Assembly (NCBI GenBank): GCA_029891345.1
Contig: CM057009.1
Coordinates: 292,408,966 to 292,472,965 of the forward strand
Source of the DNA: Dryococelus australis
Lineage: Eukaryota > Arthropoda > Insecta > Phasmatodea > Phasmatidae
Direction: 5' to 3'
Length of the DNA stretch: 64,000 nucleotides
How positions within the stretch are numbered: the stretch's first letter is position 1; each line of letters begins with the position of its first letter. Shown here piece after piece: positions 1 through 16,225 of this stretch. Below the pieces are notes generated by a model. It did no database searches. It saw only the letters and a list, made by a program, of their open reading frames with translations, and was not told the origin of the DNA. A program made the translations under genes and the position numbers.

Positions 1-3000
1 AAAGCATAATGTGCATGGTTGTAGATAAAATGCTTAGCTTGCTCCAATCTAGTTGGCTACTCTGCATCTCCTTTCACGCTCAGCAAGTGATCTAGCACTC
101 TCCTCCAACTGTAATGGGAATACTTCTGTTGTGATGTTGGTCGGTCGATGAGCTGCTCGTGAAAATGGTTCTAAATTGCAGTACCAAGGAGTATTTTGTC
201 ACACAAATACCATTCATCTACTGCTCACACACAAGAAACAAGTTTTTATGCGTTAAGGAATCTGCGAAATTGACTCCAAGCTATGCCGTTTGTTGGCACT
301 CGTTTATTTATTTTTAACTTGTTTTCCCTTTCTGGGAATATTTTTGTTTTCATGGCAAAGCCCTTTGTGTTCTCTTCCAGCGCCTAATTTTTTTTTGCAT
401 TTTTTGTGTAAAGCAATGTGAAATAATATTGTTTTGGTCATTGTTTCTGTAATTAATTAATTTAATTTTATGATAAATAATTCATTTATCAATACTCTGT
501 GATTTAGTTGCTTTTCAGTTTTAAATTTATAGGTGACCAATTATACTGATTTGGTTTAAACCACTTTTTCAACCAATTAAAACATTTTAGTTAGTGCTTC
601 AGCCAATCAAAATGTTAAATACTAAATGTTAAAATAACAGTAAATTCTGTTATGGAATATCCATTTGTGACAAGTATATATGTAAACGCTTTGCTGTTAA
701 TAATATTCTATTTTGTTTTCATTCTGTTAAAATTAGTTTATCATGTATTTTTGGAATTAATGTAAAATACAGCTTAAAAAATTATTTGTATCCGTGATTT
801 TTTAATCCACACGACAACAGTGGGCATAACCAATATTTTCTGAACACGCCCACTTCTGCTTTCTTCATGAACATCTTGTGATGGCGTGATTATGTATGCT
901 TATTAAGCTGCGGCTTACTTTTATCTACATGGTGTAATCACACAGTATATACAGCTTTTGTTGAGTGATTATTTTTGGGTTTGTTTTTCGTCGCCTCATT
1001 AAAGTATTTTTGGGCCTGTGCCTCTTTATTTTGTGCGTTAAATTTAATTTTTGCAGCGGTTTGCCTTGCTGATCGATGAACGTGCTGCTCTGAGGCCATT
1101 GTGATTCCTTACTGCCAAGGCATGGCGAGTTTCCCTTGAAGTCACCTTGCAGCTTCTTCATGCGATATGCAGTTTTATAATGTCTAACAGCTTGCTGGCA
1201 TTGGCAAAGGGAATATCTAGAAGTTGGGGCACATACCAGGAAAGTCAATCTTGCAGACCTATTTCAGCATGTGCATAAGGAACTTGAAGACTGTTGCCAA
1301 GTCGTGACCTAAGAATTTAATTACTACATTATTTTGCTCATTGTGCTGTAATTAATTAAATTATTTATTTAAATTAAAACCTTTTGTTAACTTTCAGTCA
1401 ACCTATCATAAACAAAAATTTGTTGAAAATGTCTTGTTAACTTTGTTTTTCTTTCTTTCTTTCGTGAAAAATGTGTTGTTAGTCAAAACTAAATTTCTTT
1501 TGAATTTAATTTTAATTTTAAATTAAAATTTTTGTGGGATTCCATAAGTCAATTTTACTTAATATATATAATAATGTAACACAAAGAAAACTTACTCAGA
1601 ACCAAAGTATTATTCAATTATTAATTTTGTTTTACATTAGAGATTTATTGTTGTTGTTAATTTATATTGAGTCAGAGAATATAATTCGGTTATTTCATCT
1701 CATTGAAATCATGAGTTTTCCTTTTTAATACTTTGCTCATTTACTTATAAATTCATAAATTACATAATTTTGTGGTATTCACTAATAATTATTTTTCTAT
1801 TTGTAATGCATGTGAAGGGTGCTTGAGTGGGAATTTTGGCTCTGCCTCATTGCTACTAAATTTTATTTGAGGTCACGCCTACACAACTAGATCCTCGAAG
1901 CTTTCTATTTGTGACAGGTTTGGGGTTATGCCCACTAGTGTTTTTGTAGCATTTTAGTGGAGGTAACCCAGCATGGCTACAAAGCTATTACAAATACATC
2001 AATTGAGTATTGCGCATTTGAGGCTAGTCATTCCTGCAGAGCATTTGTAGCCTTGCGTAAGGGGATAATGTTGTTTTCCAGCAAACTCACAAAAAAGGTT
2101 CATTACACTCTCATCATATTCACTTTCAGTTTTAAGTGTGATTTGAATACTAACATGAAAATAATTACATTGTTTATTTGCCAGATAAACCTTTGGACTG
2201 AAAAAACATGCAATGGCTCGGTCATGTTAGTATGCTGGATAAAGGATTTAGACTAGCATCACACTTATACTCTTTATAGATTGTGCATTAGGAAAAATTA
2301 TTAACTGGGTCTTAATGCATGGAACTTATCTAACGTATAGCAGCAATTTATTAATCATTACATCAAAAGTAAATTAATTTAAGAATAAAAAAATTTACAA
2401 CAATCAAAAATTAAAAGCAAATGGGTGGTGGCGTCCTACTACCTCCGTTCGGAATTATTGGAGAACGCATTATTAAGCTCATTTCACCTTATGTTAATTC
2501 AACAATCATCCGTGGTTTTTGTTGGAAAACAACCATAAGTTTATGTTGTCACGTCATATTCTGGAAGCAAGTTTCTTCTTCAGGTTCCGTCAAAAGCTAA
2601 ACACCACTAATTGAGCTCTGTGAGTGCTTTTGGTAGCCTCAAATCCCTAATTCAATGAAAGAAGATATAAAAAGACTTCAACGATGACTTAAATTTTCAA
2701 AAGAAACTTATGTGACACAACAAAATAATATATCATACTCCAACAATTACACTGAAATTGCAAGAAAATACAAAATCACTTGAAACACATCACATATAAA
2801 CAACAAAAATAATATAAAGTGAAAATTCAAAGTGAAAATAAAATATAGGGGAGAGTCATTAAATAAATGGTGAAAAATCACTACTGAAAAATCGTTATTG
2901 TTCGTCCCACAATTTGAGAGAAGAAAACTATCACTTATAAAATTATGGCCCGTCATGCTGGAATAAATAAATAATATATGCCCTGGCCTGTATAAATGAG

Positions 3001-3600
3001 GATTACAAATTCCAGGTGAGTCAAATACAAGGTAGGTGAAAACACATTAAATTCAACTGCATCTTGATACTTTGAAAATTTTTGACTGACACATTGTAAT
3101 TCTGTTCGCATTCCCACACTGTTCATGGCCTTAATAAAAAGAAATTGAATTTTCTTGGCTTCAAAATAAATTATGTGGACATTGATGTATGTGGCCTTCA
3201 GCTCAAAATTATATGGCATTGACATCAGGTGCTTGCTCGTGTGACATTTACTGATAGCCGTAGGTCGGTTGTAAACAAATTGTTTCTCTAGACAAAACAG
3301 CACAAGACGAAGACAGGCTTGCAATCTATATTACAGTGCAGCACATGTGACATATCAACGAAGCGTGGGGACAATACACAACTCTTTCCACACTAATAAA
3401 CTCTGACATTTGTGGTGCTCCAGATGACAAAATATACACATAACTGATATGTCGTTACTTAGACACAAGTAATACAGTGCGCTATGTGATCTATAAAATT
3501 ACTTGTTCTCGTCGATATAGCTCTGTCTAAACCTCCATAAAACCATCACTCTTACTGTGACCCATATATTTTACTCACACATCACAAAACCAATATATCA
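1..3600. other. AT-rich intergenic or intronic DNA, no gene recognised
   Basis: No open frame here resembles a known protein family and I see no convincing splice-bounded exon. The sequence is AT-rich with many TTAATT/AATTAA runs, especially around 1340-1540 and 1740-1800. Short frames of about 100 codons (for example 1957-2256 and 2953-3324) have low-complexity or arbitrary composition. A 13-bp inverted match at 819-831 and 1924-1936 is about what chance gives. Confidence 0.5.
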
Positions 3601-3685
3601 GATATATAAATTTATACCACTACTTCAGGTTTCTTGTAGGGCTTGAGCTGCATTATGTTATATCTGCCTAATGGTTGATCATTCA

Positions 3686-4640
3686 TCATAGATAAACCAT
3701 AGCAGTTTTCCTTGACAATTCAGTCACATTAAAAGGTCGGTAAAACATCAGTAATAGCTTACCTGTTACTTGGTCCCACAAAGAACTTACATAACTTGTA
3801 CAACGCAATACTAACTCACCAATTTGAAATTTATTAATTTTAGACAACTTTTGATATCTCTTCCTTGACTCAGCCAAACTCTTAGGGCTAACAGGTCTTC
3901 ACTAGTGATGAGTGGCTTCTTGTCAAGTTGTGTGGTGCTGATCACTGTAGGTAGATACTTGGTTGCAACTGTCTCCGATGGCTCACTGGTTACCACTTCA
4001 TATGGGGTAAAGCTAGTACAGTGCACAGTGTGATTAATAATGAATTCAGCCAGTGGAATGTTATCACGCCAAGATTGTTGCAAACTATGGTAGTAGCTGC
4101 GTAGAACAGTGCCCAAAACTTTAATTTCCTTTCTACTTGATTTGACTGAGGTTGGCTTACAGATGAAGTGGTAGGTAAAATATCTTAAATTTTTCAGTTC
4201 CTCCTGATAGACATGGTATGTGAACTTCCTACCATTGTCCGAAAGAATAAAGCAAGGCTTCCCAATGAACAGTTTGACTTTAGCTAACAAAATAGCAACT
4301 CTTGCATATACAATAGCATAAAGCTTGGTAAACTTGGAAAATAAATTGGATATTACAAAAACATATTGCTCACCTGCCTTAGACTTAGGCAATGGTTCAA
4401 AAATGTCTACTGACACAATTGCAAGCGAGTCTTGGGAATGACGACTTGGAAGTTTCTTAGCAAGTTCTCCTGAGCATAGTTTTTGCATGTTTGGGCAATA
4501 CATTTGTCTGCTCATAGACTCATATAGCTTACTATCTTTAAGGTGGCCAAAACATGAGTGAATTTCTTGTACAACAGCTAAAGAAATGGCTTGCAGGATA
4601 ACTGGCTTTCAATAACTATCAAACTCTTTCTCATTAGAAC
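3686..4640 (-). pseudogene. Ty3/Gypsy integrase fragment, decayed
   Basis: A 234-codon open frame (4515 to 3811) aligns by eye with the integrase part of Gypsy polyproteins. It starts at the tail of the zinc-binding region (CPNMQKLC), then the DDE core: first Asp in SVDIFEPLP, second Asp in SDNGRKF. The Glu normally seen about 36 residues later is not at its expected place. It continues through SWRDNIPLAEFIINH and TPYEVV, the usual family landmarks. After a frame change the reading continues to about 3686 as the SH3/chromo-like tail (GELVLRC, then a W-rich stretch). Integrase inserts reverse-transcribed DNA into the host chromosome; this copy lacks a complete catalytic triad and is frameshifted, so it is dead. 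The matching RNase H piece lies 1.6 kb upstream in the same sense (6815-6290). Confidence 0.85.
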
Positions 4641-6289
4641 TGTGATAGTGTGCCGTATAAATAATTTCTTAACACCACATTCACCTTTCAATATGAAATG
4701 TATTTATCAAATGTTTACAGCACCTCAGATTCACATAAATACATTTAAAACAATCTTTAATAAATAATGCATGACATTTTTTAAAGGGAGCATTTATTTT
4801 CTGACAAAGTGACTAGACAATTCACAACGTATATAATCTTTATACAATTGCTCTTAAATCAAAAGGTTAGTGTTCAACTCAGGTAGTTGTGATAATAACA
4901 TTAAAAATATTAATCAATATTTATGTTGATGATTGCCACTACAGTTAATTATAATATTTAATGCAAATGATTGTGCAATAAGAAACCTCAAGCGAGAGCA
5001 ATTAACTACCCAGTATACATTACGTGGAATAAGGTAATTTTACAATTGTCAGTTAATGTTGAATCGTGAAAAATGCTATTGACAACCTTCAGTACTTTCC
5101 ATAATAAGTTACGTGAAATCTCTGGGGAAAGCCTCGTGATTCCAAATATTACAAAATATACTAGTTTTCAAACTTACATAAAACCATTTACTTATCATTT
5201 AATAGCTATCTCACCAAAACATTACTATATTATAAATGATCCAAGGAGATGGCCCGTGCAGGCCGAATAAGCCTCCTATTTAATAGCACCAAGGAATAAT
5301 TTACTACTTTAATTTCAGTACAATGATTGTGAGCAATCTATAAGGGGAGGGCAGCCATTTCGGCCCATTACAGCCTCATCTTAATAAAATACAAATTAAT
5401 AGATTATTTAAAATTTGCGCTAAAATTATTTAACTTTGCAGTGGACAGTCGAAGGATTTGATACAGCCCAGTTATTAACACAGGGACACGTTAAAATGAA
5501 TGTATTCTGTCTAAGCCCCAATTGATGAGTTGTGGGGCAAGGCAATATACTTTCATATCAAACAAAAATGCAGCTATCAAACAATTTCAAGAACACACTA
5601 AAAATTGGAAAGACAGCAGACTAGCAATTAAGTTACTCCAAACCAAATTTAGAAGGGTGGCCCAAAACACAATGTATAATAATTAACTATATCTACCGCA
5701 TGCCCTTGACTACACATAAATGCCACATATTAAAATACTTAACAAGCCGTACTTTATGCCAGTGCTCCACGACTCACCGTAATAATACTTTCATGAAGTC
5801 GGCTGCTCGTTTATGATGGGCACTGAAGGTGCGTCATTTTGACTCAAGTCAAATCAGCTATTTCCAAGCATAGCAGTGGCGCTCCAGGTCAGTCACAGGC
5901 GAAGAGTAGAAGGGGCAGCAGCAGAAGTGCACTGACTTAAATAAACTACCCCTTAGCATTAAAACATATGATGCAATGAGGGAGGGGAAATCAGGTGATT
6001 GAGAACAGGGGAGGAATTAGGAGGGGAGCCGAGCCAACAAGGAGGATGCCAATTCTTGGAGTAAAAAGTTAGTTGAAGCAGATGCCTCGGGTGCTGGCAT
6101 CGCAATGGAACAAAACATTGCCAGATGACACACACAAAGTATTGTGAAGCTTATCATATTGAGGTAACTGTGATAGCTTGCTCAACACACTGCTGCAAAA
6201 ACATTTTGTTGCAGGCTGAAGTTTTCCAAATGTTGCTGTAACTTATTATTTGGTCTCCCACGTACTATAGTATGGCTTGCTACTATGAA
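4641..6289. other. Sequence interrupting the Gypsy relic
   Basis: In an intact element the RNase H and integrase domains are a few hundred bases apart, but here about 1.65 kb separates them. This stretch shows no recognisable polyprotein motif. It includes GC-richer patches at 5250-5400 and 5860-6060. It may be a later insertion, or two separate relics may lie side by side. I found no clear inverted or direct repeats at its edges. Confidence 0.4.
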
Positions 6290-6815
6290 CTCTTAGGTCC
6301 CTTCTTAGCAGGTGTAGTCTCGTTCAAATTTTCAGGAATATGACTCAGGTAGTCTGCTGCAATATTCTCTGATCCCTTGATGTACTGGATTTTTATATCA
6401 TATTCTTGTAATAAGAGCCACCACCTGGTTAACTGGTTACCAAAAATTTTTCCCGACTTCAGTCATGTTGGTGCTTGGTGGTCTGTCAAAATCTTCTCAC
6501 CTTGTAAAAGATCACTGGATTTGGTAAGTGACCATATAATTGCCTATGCATCTTTCTCAGACACTGTGCCATTTTCCTCTGCAGAATTCATGGTTCGACT
6601 GGCCATGGCAATGGTTTTTTCCACTCTTGATTTATGAGTTTGGATTTACTTTCACCCAAGAGCATAATCAGAGGCATCTGTATAGAGTAGGAAATTTTTC
6701 CCTTGCACCAGATTATAAATGACATGCTCTTGCAAAAATATTACCTTTAACTGCTCAAAGATTGCCTGTGTGAAAGCTGTCCATTCCCATGTCTGATCTT
6801 TCTTGAGTAGGGCAA
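6290..6815 (-). pseudogene. Ty3/Gypsy RT-connection and RNase H fragment, decayed
   Basis: Read on the minus strand, this gives the end of the RT connection (LLKKDQTWEWTAFTQA), then the RNase H domain: FLLYTDASDYALG with the first catalytic Asp, RTMNSAEENGTVSEKDA, ILTDHQAPT, and the C-terminal signature IQYIKGSENIAADYLS followed by HIPENLNET. RNase H removes the RNA strand during reverse transcription. Stops interrupt the frame just after DYALG, after SEKDA and after HQAPT, so it is inactive. The preceding RT palm and fingers are not visible upstream, where sequence up to 7028 is unrelated in appearance. The piece belongs with the integrase relic at 3686-4640 in the same orientation. Confidence 0.85.
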
Positions 6816-7456
6816 ATGGAGGTAATGCTACTCAAGAAATCTGATCTGATTAATTCTTGTAGAATGATGGGGTTGAAGCCCTCTTCGATAAATTGAGGAA
6901 GTAAATGGAGGAAGAGGTGATGAAGCAAGGGAATAGGGGTAGGGAGCTGCCTGGTCTTCATGCTTGCGTTTAAATGCATTAGTGTTTGTATGTGAGGTAG
7001 TGTTTATGACGGCAGCCTGCGCATGCATGAAGTTGCTCAGTCGTGGCCATGGCCATGAACTTGGCTAATAGTGTGAGGGGTGTACAACCATCCTCGAGGT
7101 AGATGCGGCAGTGCAAACGAAATGCGGTTGTAAACGCGTGCAGCCTGCTTGATGGCTACCTACTTAAGTGGTATTATGAGTAAAAGCATTAAAATTTTAT
7201 AAACCCATTAGAATTGGTGATTAAGGAATTCAACAAAATTTACATTAAAAGTTGTTTAACTTTAGTAGTTTGAAAAGTAAAAAAAAAAAATCTCCCGGAA
7301 TATTAAGTATTAATTATAAAAACATGATGCATTTAAGGTGTGAGAAAATGTTAGTTACACAATATAATGTAATTTCACCTGAAAAAGAATAGAATTATTA
7401 ATAAAAAGATTGAATAAGACATATACAGGTAACGAGTGAGTGTCACAAAGAGCACA

Positions 7457-7458
<2 letters not shown>

Positions 7459-7494
<36 letters not shown>
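7459..7494. repeat. (AT)18 microsatellite
   Basis: Uninterrupted AT dinucleotide run of 36 bases directly visible in the sequence, between the Gypsy relic and the 1.96-kb LTR. Confidence 0.97.
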
Positions 7495-7497
<3 letters not shown>

Positions 7498-7849
7498 ACA
7501 ATTTAATAACACTAATATAAAATATGTACGTTAGAACAACCATACCTTGAGCTCATTTTGAAAGGATGGGGAAGGAGCAGCATAATGAAACGTAGAAAGA
7601 ACTAAAGTGAAAGTTAATTAATTATGTAAAATACTAATGCAAAATGCAACTTAAAACCCGCTACGTTTCATTACTGAAGATCGGTGCACAGGAATGTTTA
7701 CCTTAATCATTGATAAAAGATTCATACAATTAGAAAATATGTGAGATACACTTACTACACTAATCAATGGCACATTATGTCTGCAAGTTGGCGTATTAAA
7801 TTCAGTTAACCTCAATTATAACAAATTACCCTTCTTAAGTCATTTGTAT

Positions 7850-9812
7850 TGACGCCGTCGGGTGAGACACGAGACGAACAATGACAAAATTCATAATGGT
7901 AATATGGGCGCCAGTGATGCTTCCCAATCACCACACTATTGAGACTCAGGGTTCTCAGGGATGTTGTGGGTTCTGTGTGTGTCTGTCTCCACCCATGCGA
8001 ACTTACAAACATGTAGGCAGTACTAAACTTTTACTAAACATCACTTTGAATTAAACACTTAATAAAATATGTGTAGCTAGGATGCTGTCACTAGTGAATA
8101 AAAGATGTAAGTTTGCTGTAGACTTGTTTTTATTGTTACTATGTGAACACATCAACGTGCCAATGAAATAATGATTATCTCTGCCATGACTAGCCAATTC
8201 CACTTGGGTGCTCCCCAGCCCGCAATTAATCTAGCACACGCCTAGAAGGATGATCTCACTGAGGTGTGTGAAAGCACAGCCTTCACAAGGGAAGGGCGGA
8301 CTGATGGTTTTTCCTTGAAGACAGGCACTGTGAATTACAAATGAAACCCTTGATGATACATATTAACATGTGTGATTACTGTGCATCGCTAACCCAAACT
8401 CGTCGGGGCTCGCCCGCCAGCACGTGGGTATTGTGGTGACGGCCTATACACAGAGCCGGCTAAGATGGTAGTAATTGCACCATACACAAATTACAAAATT
8501 ACATAAACCCTCAAAAGATACATGGAACAAGATGGGGCACGAGATGAGTATTCACAATAAACACACACATGTGTGAAAACAAGCTTAGATGGTACGGATG
8601 CTGCTGGATGAAGTGCGTAGTGGAACACGTGGTGCAGGTGGAATTGCAATATTTCTTTGTGAAAACTGCAAATTAAATTCCAAAATAAAATATTTTTCTG
8701 GTAGAGAAAATTATTCTATTTATGATTGAAGTTATTACAGGCTGGTAACTTGCCTGGCAGCAGAAAAATCAAACATGAAAGTGACCGCGTGGTCAAACAC
8801 AAAAAGCATCAATTTATGTGAAAATTACATGGAGCCCTAACAACATTGAACATAGGACCGTGAATAAAATATTGTACATACGATATTACAAAAATAAGTG
8901 CTTAAAACGCAATGATGGCATAGACAAATACTTGGCATAGGTTAACCACGTGGTTATACGTGATGTTGCCGTAAAATATTCAAACCTGGAAAAATACCCT
9001 CAAGTACATACATGAAAACAAAGCCCTTAAAATTGCACATAGCAATAATGCAGAAATTACAATGAAATGCCACTAACATTGGTGGATGACGCCTGATTCA
9101 AGTTATGCGGGTCGCGGGACCTTTGTGTCATCTTTCTCCTCCTCCTCGTTTAAGTTAAAAATGCCACAGGGGCAAAATAAATTAGTAAAGCAGAAGCATA
9201 ATGCTGGGGAAATGTCTGGCAAAATGTACGCAATAAAGGTTAAGCAGTAAACTAAATTGAGTACTGAAACCTACATCAGTGAACAAAAGTTGTAGTGGGT
9301 ACGTGACAGTGTCTTACCTCACCAGCTCTCCTCAACAGACTGTCCAGAGACAAGCATCGTACGGATCTACCATGGCCGCCTACGGGGTTCAAATAAGCGG
9401 AAGTGCTATGCACGCCAAGTAAAATATTTTATTATTGAAAATAAAATGGCACAAATTAAATTAAGTACTGTTTTACATTTTATAATTTTCTTATGAACTT
9501 TTCATATTATTTCAGTGTCTCTTTATGACAGAGTTTACACTGGAATATTAGTGTCCTTTATCCGGTGTCGTGGGCACTTTGAATTTCATAACCAAACATT
9601 TTCAAAATAACAACAAACACTTTAAAACATTTTAAGATATATTAAACCCTGCAAATACAAATACAAATACAAAACACATTTTACACTGAAAAAATAGTAT
9701 TTATGTGAACGTTCAAAATTATTGGGCCCCTTTGCGCATGTGCAGGACACGTGACACATGTATGGTGAGCACCTTCATGGGCTCTAGCACCGCTGACTGT
9801 TAGCTGGCATCA
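7850..9812 (+). mobile_element. Solo LTR, 1.96-kb family, copy A
   Basis: This block reappears in inverted orientation at 55079-56958 and 62299-64000, with matching landmarks throughout. One is a stretch with TGCATAGCACTTCCGCTT in the other copies. Others are the GGAGGAGGAGGA-type run, the CTTCATCCAG..GGCATCCG segment and the AGTCTACAG stretch. Its ends read TGACGCCGTCGG and GCTGGCATCA, so it begins TG and ends CA like an LTR. The bases just outside are GTAT (7846-7849) and GTAC (9813-9816), an imperfect 4-bp target-site duplication. The strand is set by copy C, whose adjoining gag reads minus; copy A is its reverse complement. The Gypsy pieces to its left read in the opposite sense, so they are probably not its internal region. 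Likely formed by LTR-LTR recombination. Confidence 0.75.
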
Positions 9813-13595
<3,783 letters not shown>

Positions 13596-13828
13596 TCATA
13601 CACATAGTTTATTCGAAAATATTTGCTAACCTCACTTGCCTAGATGAATGTTCACCAACATATCAAATGTTTGCAAGACTGGCACTTATTGAAAAACAAT
13701 CATAGTTAATTTTTTTAAAGCAGTAATTATTTAAAAGACTCCAATTTTAAAATGATGTATCATTTTGGTAAATTCACAAACAAGTTTTCTGGAAATGCAC
13801 AGAAGTGTGTGTAAAAAAAAAATATAAA

Positions 13829-13844
13829 AATATATATATATATA
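13829..13844. repeat. Short TA repeat
   Basis: Eight-unit TA run following an A-rich stretch, 240 bases after the long TA microsatellite. Confidence 0.8.
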
Positions 13845-14640
13845 ATTATTCACACTAATAAATTTTAATGCAAAGGAATTATGATATACATACATAAACT
13901 AGACATGCATCATCCACGTAATATCAATATTATCTAAATAATTATTATTAAAGAAAAAAATTCTTCTCAAGCTAGTTCAGGTATATGTTTGTATTAATTT
14001 CTTGCACACTTTACACTCGCCTCTGCACTTTACTTTTTACATAAAATGTTCAAATGATAGGCATTTTACAGTCTTTTAAATCGGCTGTAGCATCTTCCAT
14101 AATTTATGAGACTTGATAATGTATCAATTTAGAGTACTGCAAACATTCTAGTTGTGAGTGTTCACTTCGCATGATTGTTACTTGCGCTTGGAGGTGGATT
14201 GTTGTCAAACTACTGTAGCTTATCTCGAACTACATGTTTTACTGCTTGTGTAATTGTTGGAATGTTTAAAATTTGTTCCACAGTAAAAAATTACCTAACG
14301 TTTTTACGTGTGTTGTTGCATGTAGAACTATTATTTCAGAGTTTTAAAAATTGCCTCAACTAAATTGAGAATTTTTTCGTCACGAGAATTACTCTATATT
14401 CCCAAGACTCGCGTGTGTCTAGATTTTTACAGTGTCAAAGTAAATTTGTATATATAACATGGGAGAATAGTTCATTTCTTGTGGAGAAAGTTCATTATGC
14501 GAGATATTGCGCATTTGTCTTATTTCGTGTTATTTCGTTTTTTTAACTTATGTTTTGGTGTTATTTCGTTTCATCGCAATTTACCCGAAATCGTACCTCT
14601 AGTCTCAGATTATGTATTTGTAGTAATCAGTTTTTCATGC

Positions 14641-14733
14641 TTTGATTCTTGGACTTCCGATTCTCGACTATGCGATTCTTGAAGAATCGCAGGTATCGAG
14701 GAATCGTGGAATCGAATTTAACATCCCTAATAT
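14641..14733 (-). mobile_element. hAT-like terminus with subterminal GAATCG palindromes
   Basis: Read on the minus strand this begins TAGGGATGTTAAATTCGATT, resembling hAT-superfamily ends (TAGGGATG/CAGGGGTG type). It is followed by repeated GATTC/GAATC motifs, including a perfect 9-bp stem with a one-base loop at 14672-14690 (GCGATTCTT-G-AAGAATCGC). Subterminal repeats of this kind are transposase-binding sites in hAT elements. I did not find the partner end, so this is either a broken copy or a resemblance only. Confidence 0.35.
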
Positions 14734-14879
14734 ATATCTTGCAATTCACAAGAGAAAACCACTTTACAATATATCAATATCTCTAAACGGGAGAGCAATA
14801 CATTTACTACTAAATGTTTTGTAATGGCCACTCTTCGATAACTAATTAATGTCTTAACAACGTATCACTGGAACTGTTT

Positions 14880-15308
14880 CACATTAAATATGATGCCGAA
14901 GGCTGCATCCCTCAACGCATCGCAACTGCGGCTCCGCGGCACACCCCTCTGTGGCCCTTTTTGAGGTCGGCCACTGGCCGACGTCCAGACAGCGTCTTGC
15001 GCTTCTAGCAGGCATCTGGCCATGCAACGAGCCTTGTGCTGCCCTATATTGTTGTTTGTTTGGGGTCTTGCCAACTGTTTATAATTCCCACTTGATGCAA
15101 TCCCTCGTGTTCTGCTTTCTGCTTTGTGTAATGCAGGGTTAATGCACGAGCATTAGCTAAGGACGGGTTCAGCCCGCTACAACGTGCACAATTGTTTGTT
15201 GGACCACCAGTATCACCAATGATGCACAGCAGATGCTCCTTGGGCAAGTCTTCTGAAGGACCATCCAACTTCCCTCGGGCCCACAATTTGACCTCGTTCA
15301 AAGTCGGT
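14880..15308 (-). pseudogene. Tc1-like transposase N-terminal relic
   Basis: Starting at about 15308 on the minus strand the translation reads TDFERGQIVGPREVGWSFRR then LAQGASAVHHW, before an in-frame stop. FERGQIVG..E.G.S...(I/L)A is the typical opening of the helix-turn-helix DNA-binding domain of Tc1/mariner-type transposases, which bind the element's inverted repeats. Beyond this the sequence down to about 14880 is GC-richer than its surroundings and probably belongs to the same element, but frames are broken and I cannot match it to the catalytic DDE/D domain. Two apparent open frames (15301-15044 and 15074-14865) are out of register with the homologous reading. Inactive. Confidence 0.55.
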
Positions 15309-16208
15309 TAATTGTACAATCTGTGGTCATTTATGCCGTCATGGCATGACTACAATGCTTACTACACACAGGCCAAAAATCTTGGAACAACAGAGTACTC
15401 TTTCATCAAATCAACTACTGTTGTATTGGGCTCAGAGGTGATATACCTAGTACACAGTTCCTACTCTGTCCACAGCACAGCACTGTTAATCATGGCATGT
15501 GCTGCCCTCTGTCAGTGCTCCATGCACATATGGTGTTTCTATTTCACTTTTTTTTCTTTTAGACATGCTTGAAAATAATGTTGCATGAGAAAATAAATAG
15601 TAGTGAGTAAAGGGTGAATTTAATTGGAAATGTTATTACATGTTACTAATTACATCAAACATGGGCTAACTTTATGTTTTAAGCCTATTTTTTTTTATGA
15701 TAAATGTGCAGATGTGGGCTGTTGAATTTAGGTTGTTCCTGTTTACATTACTATCACTACAACACTACTGGCACAAGTAGATGAAAATAATAAACAAATA
15801 TTGAACATTGGCTGTTATTCCTCGCTCTTCAAGCAACCAGTGGTGTTCACACAACATACCCAGGACTGCAGCTTGGTGCTGGAAGCCTGTATAGTTCTAC
15901 TGAATTAGGTTTTCATAACTTGTTTGGCAAAGCTCAGTCTTACCTACCTTGTTCTATGCTCTCTTCCCTTATCAGTTAATGTAGTGACTCAAATTAACTC
16001 ATTTTATTTGAAACAGTATAAAGAATAGTCTTTATCCAGAAGAATGAAATAATGTGGATTTAAATAGCAGTCTTCCTTACACATGAATTTTTGTGTGATA
16101 TTTTCTATAAATGGTAGTCTTCATATTAGGATACATCTATGATAGTCTCTCCAAATTAAATGGTACCATTAGAGTAACTAGTTGGCTTTTATAACACATT
16201 CTAAATAA

Positions 16209-16225
16209 TTATATATATATATATA
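16209..16225. repeat. Short AT repeat
   Basis: Eight-unit AT run in otherwise unremarkable AT-rich DNA. From 15310 to 17635 nothing else is recognisable. Confidence 0.8.

Noticed and set aside
819-1936. 13-bp inverted match AGTGGGCATAACC as ends of a 1.1-kb transposon
   Set aside because: A perfect 13-bp inverted match is expected tens of times by chance in 64 kb, and similarity does not extend outward or inward.
3811-4515. 234-codon frame as a possible host gene
   Set aside because: It carries Gypsy integrase landmarks and lacks a complete catalytic triad; retroelement debris is the better reading.
3686-9812. LTR copy A as the LTR of the Gypsy RNase H/integrase relic at its left
   Set aside because: LTR sense inferred from copy C is plus for copy A, whereas the relic reads minus, and copy A has its own near-matching 4-bp flanks.
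15044-15301. 85-codon minus frame as a novel protein
   Set aside because: It is the wrong frame of the Tc1-like transposase relic that starts at 15308.
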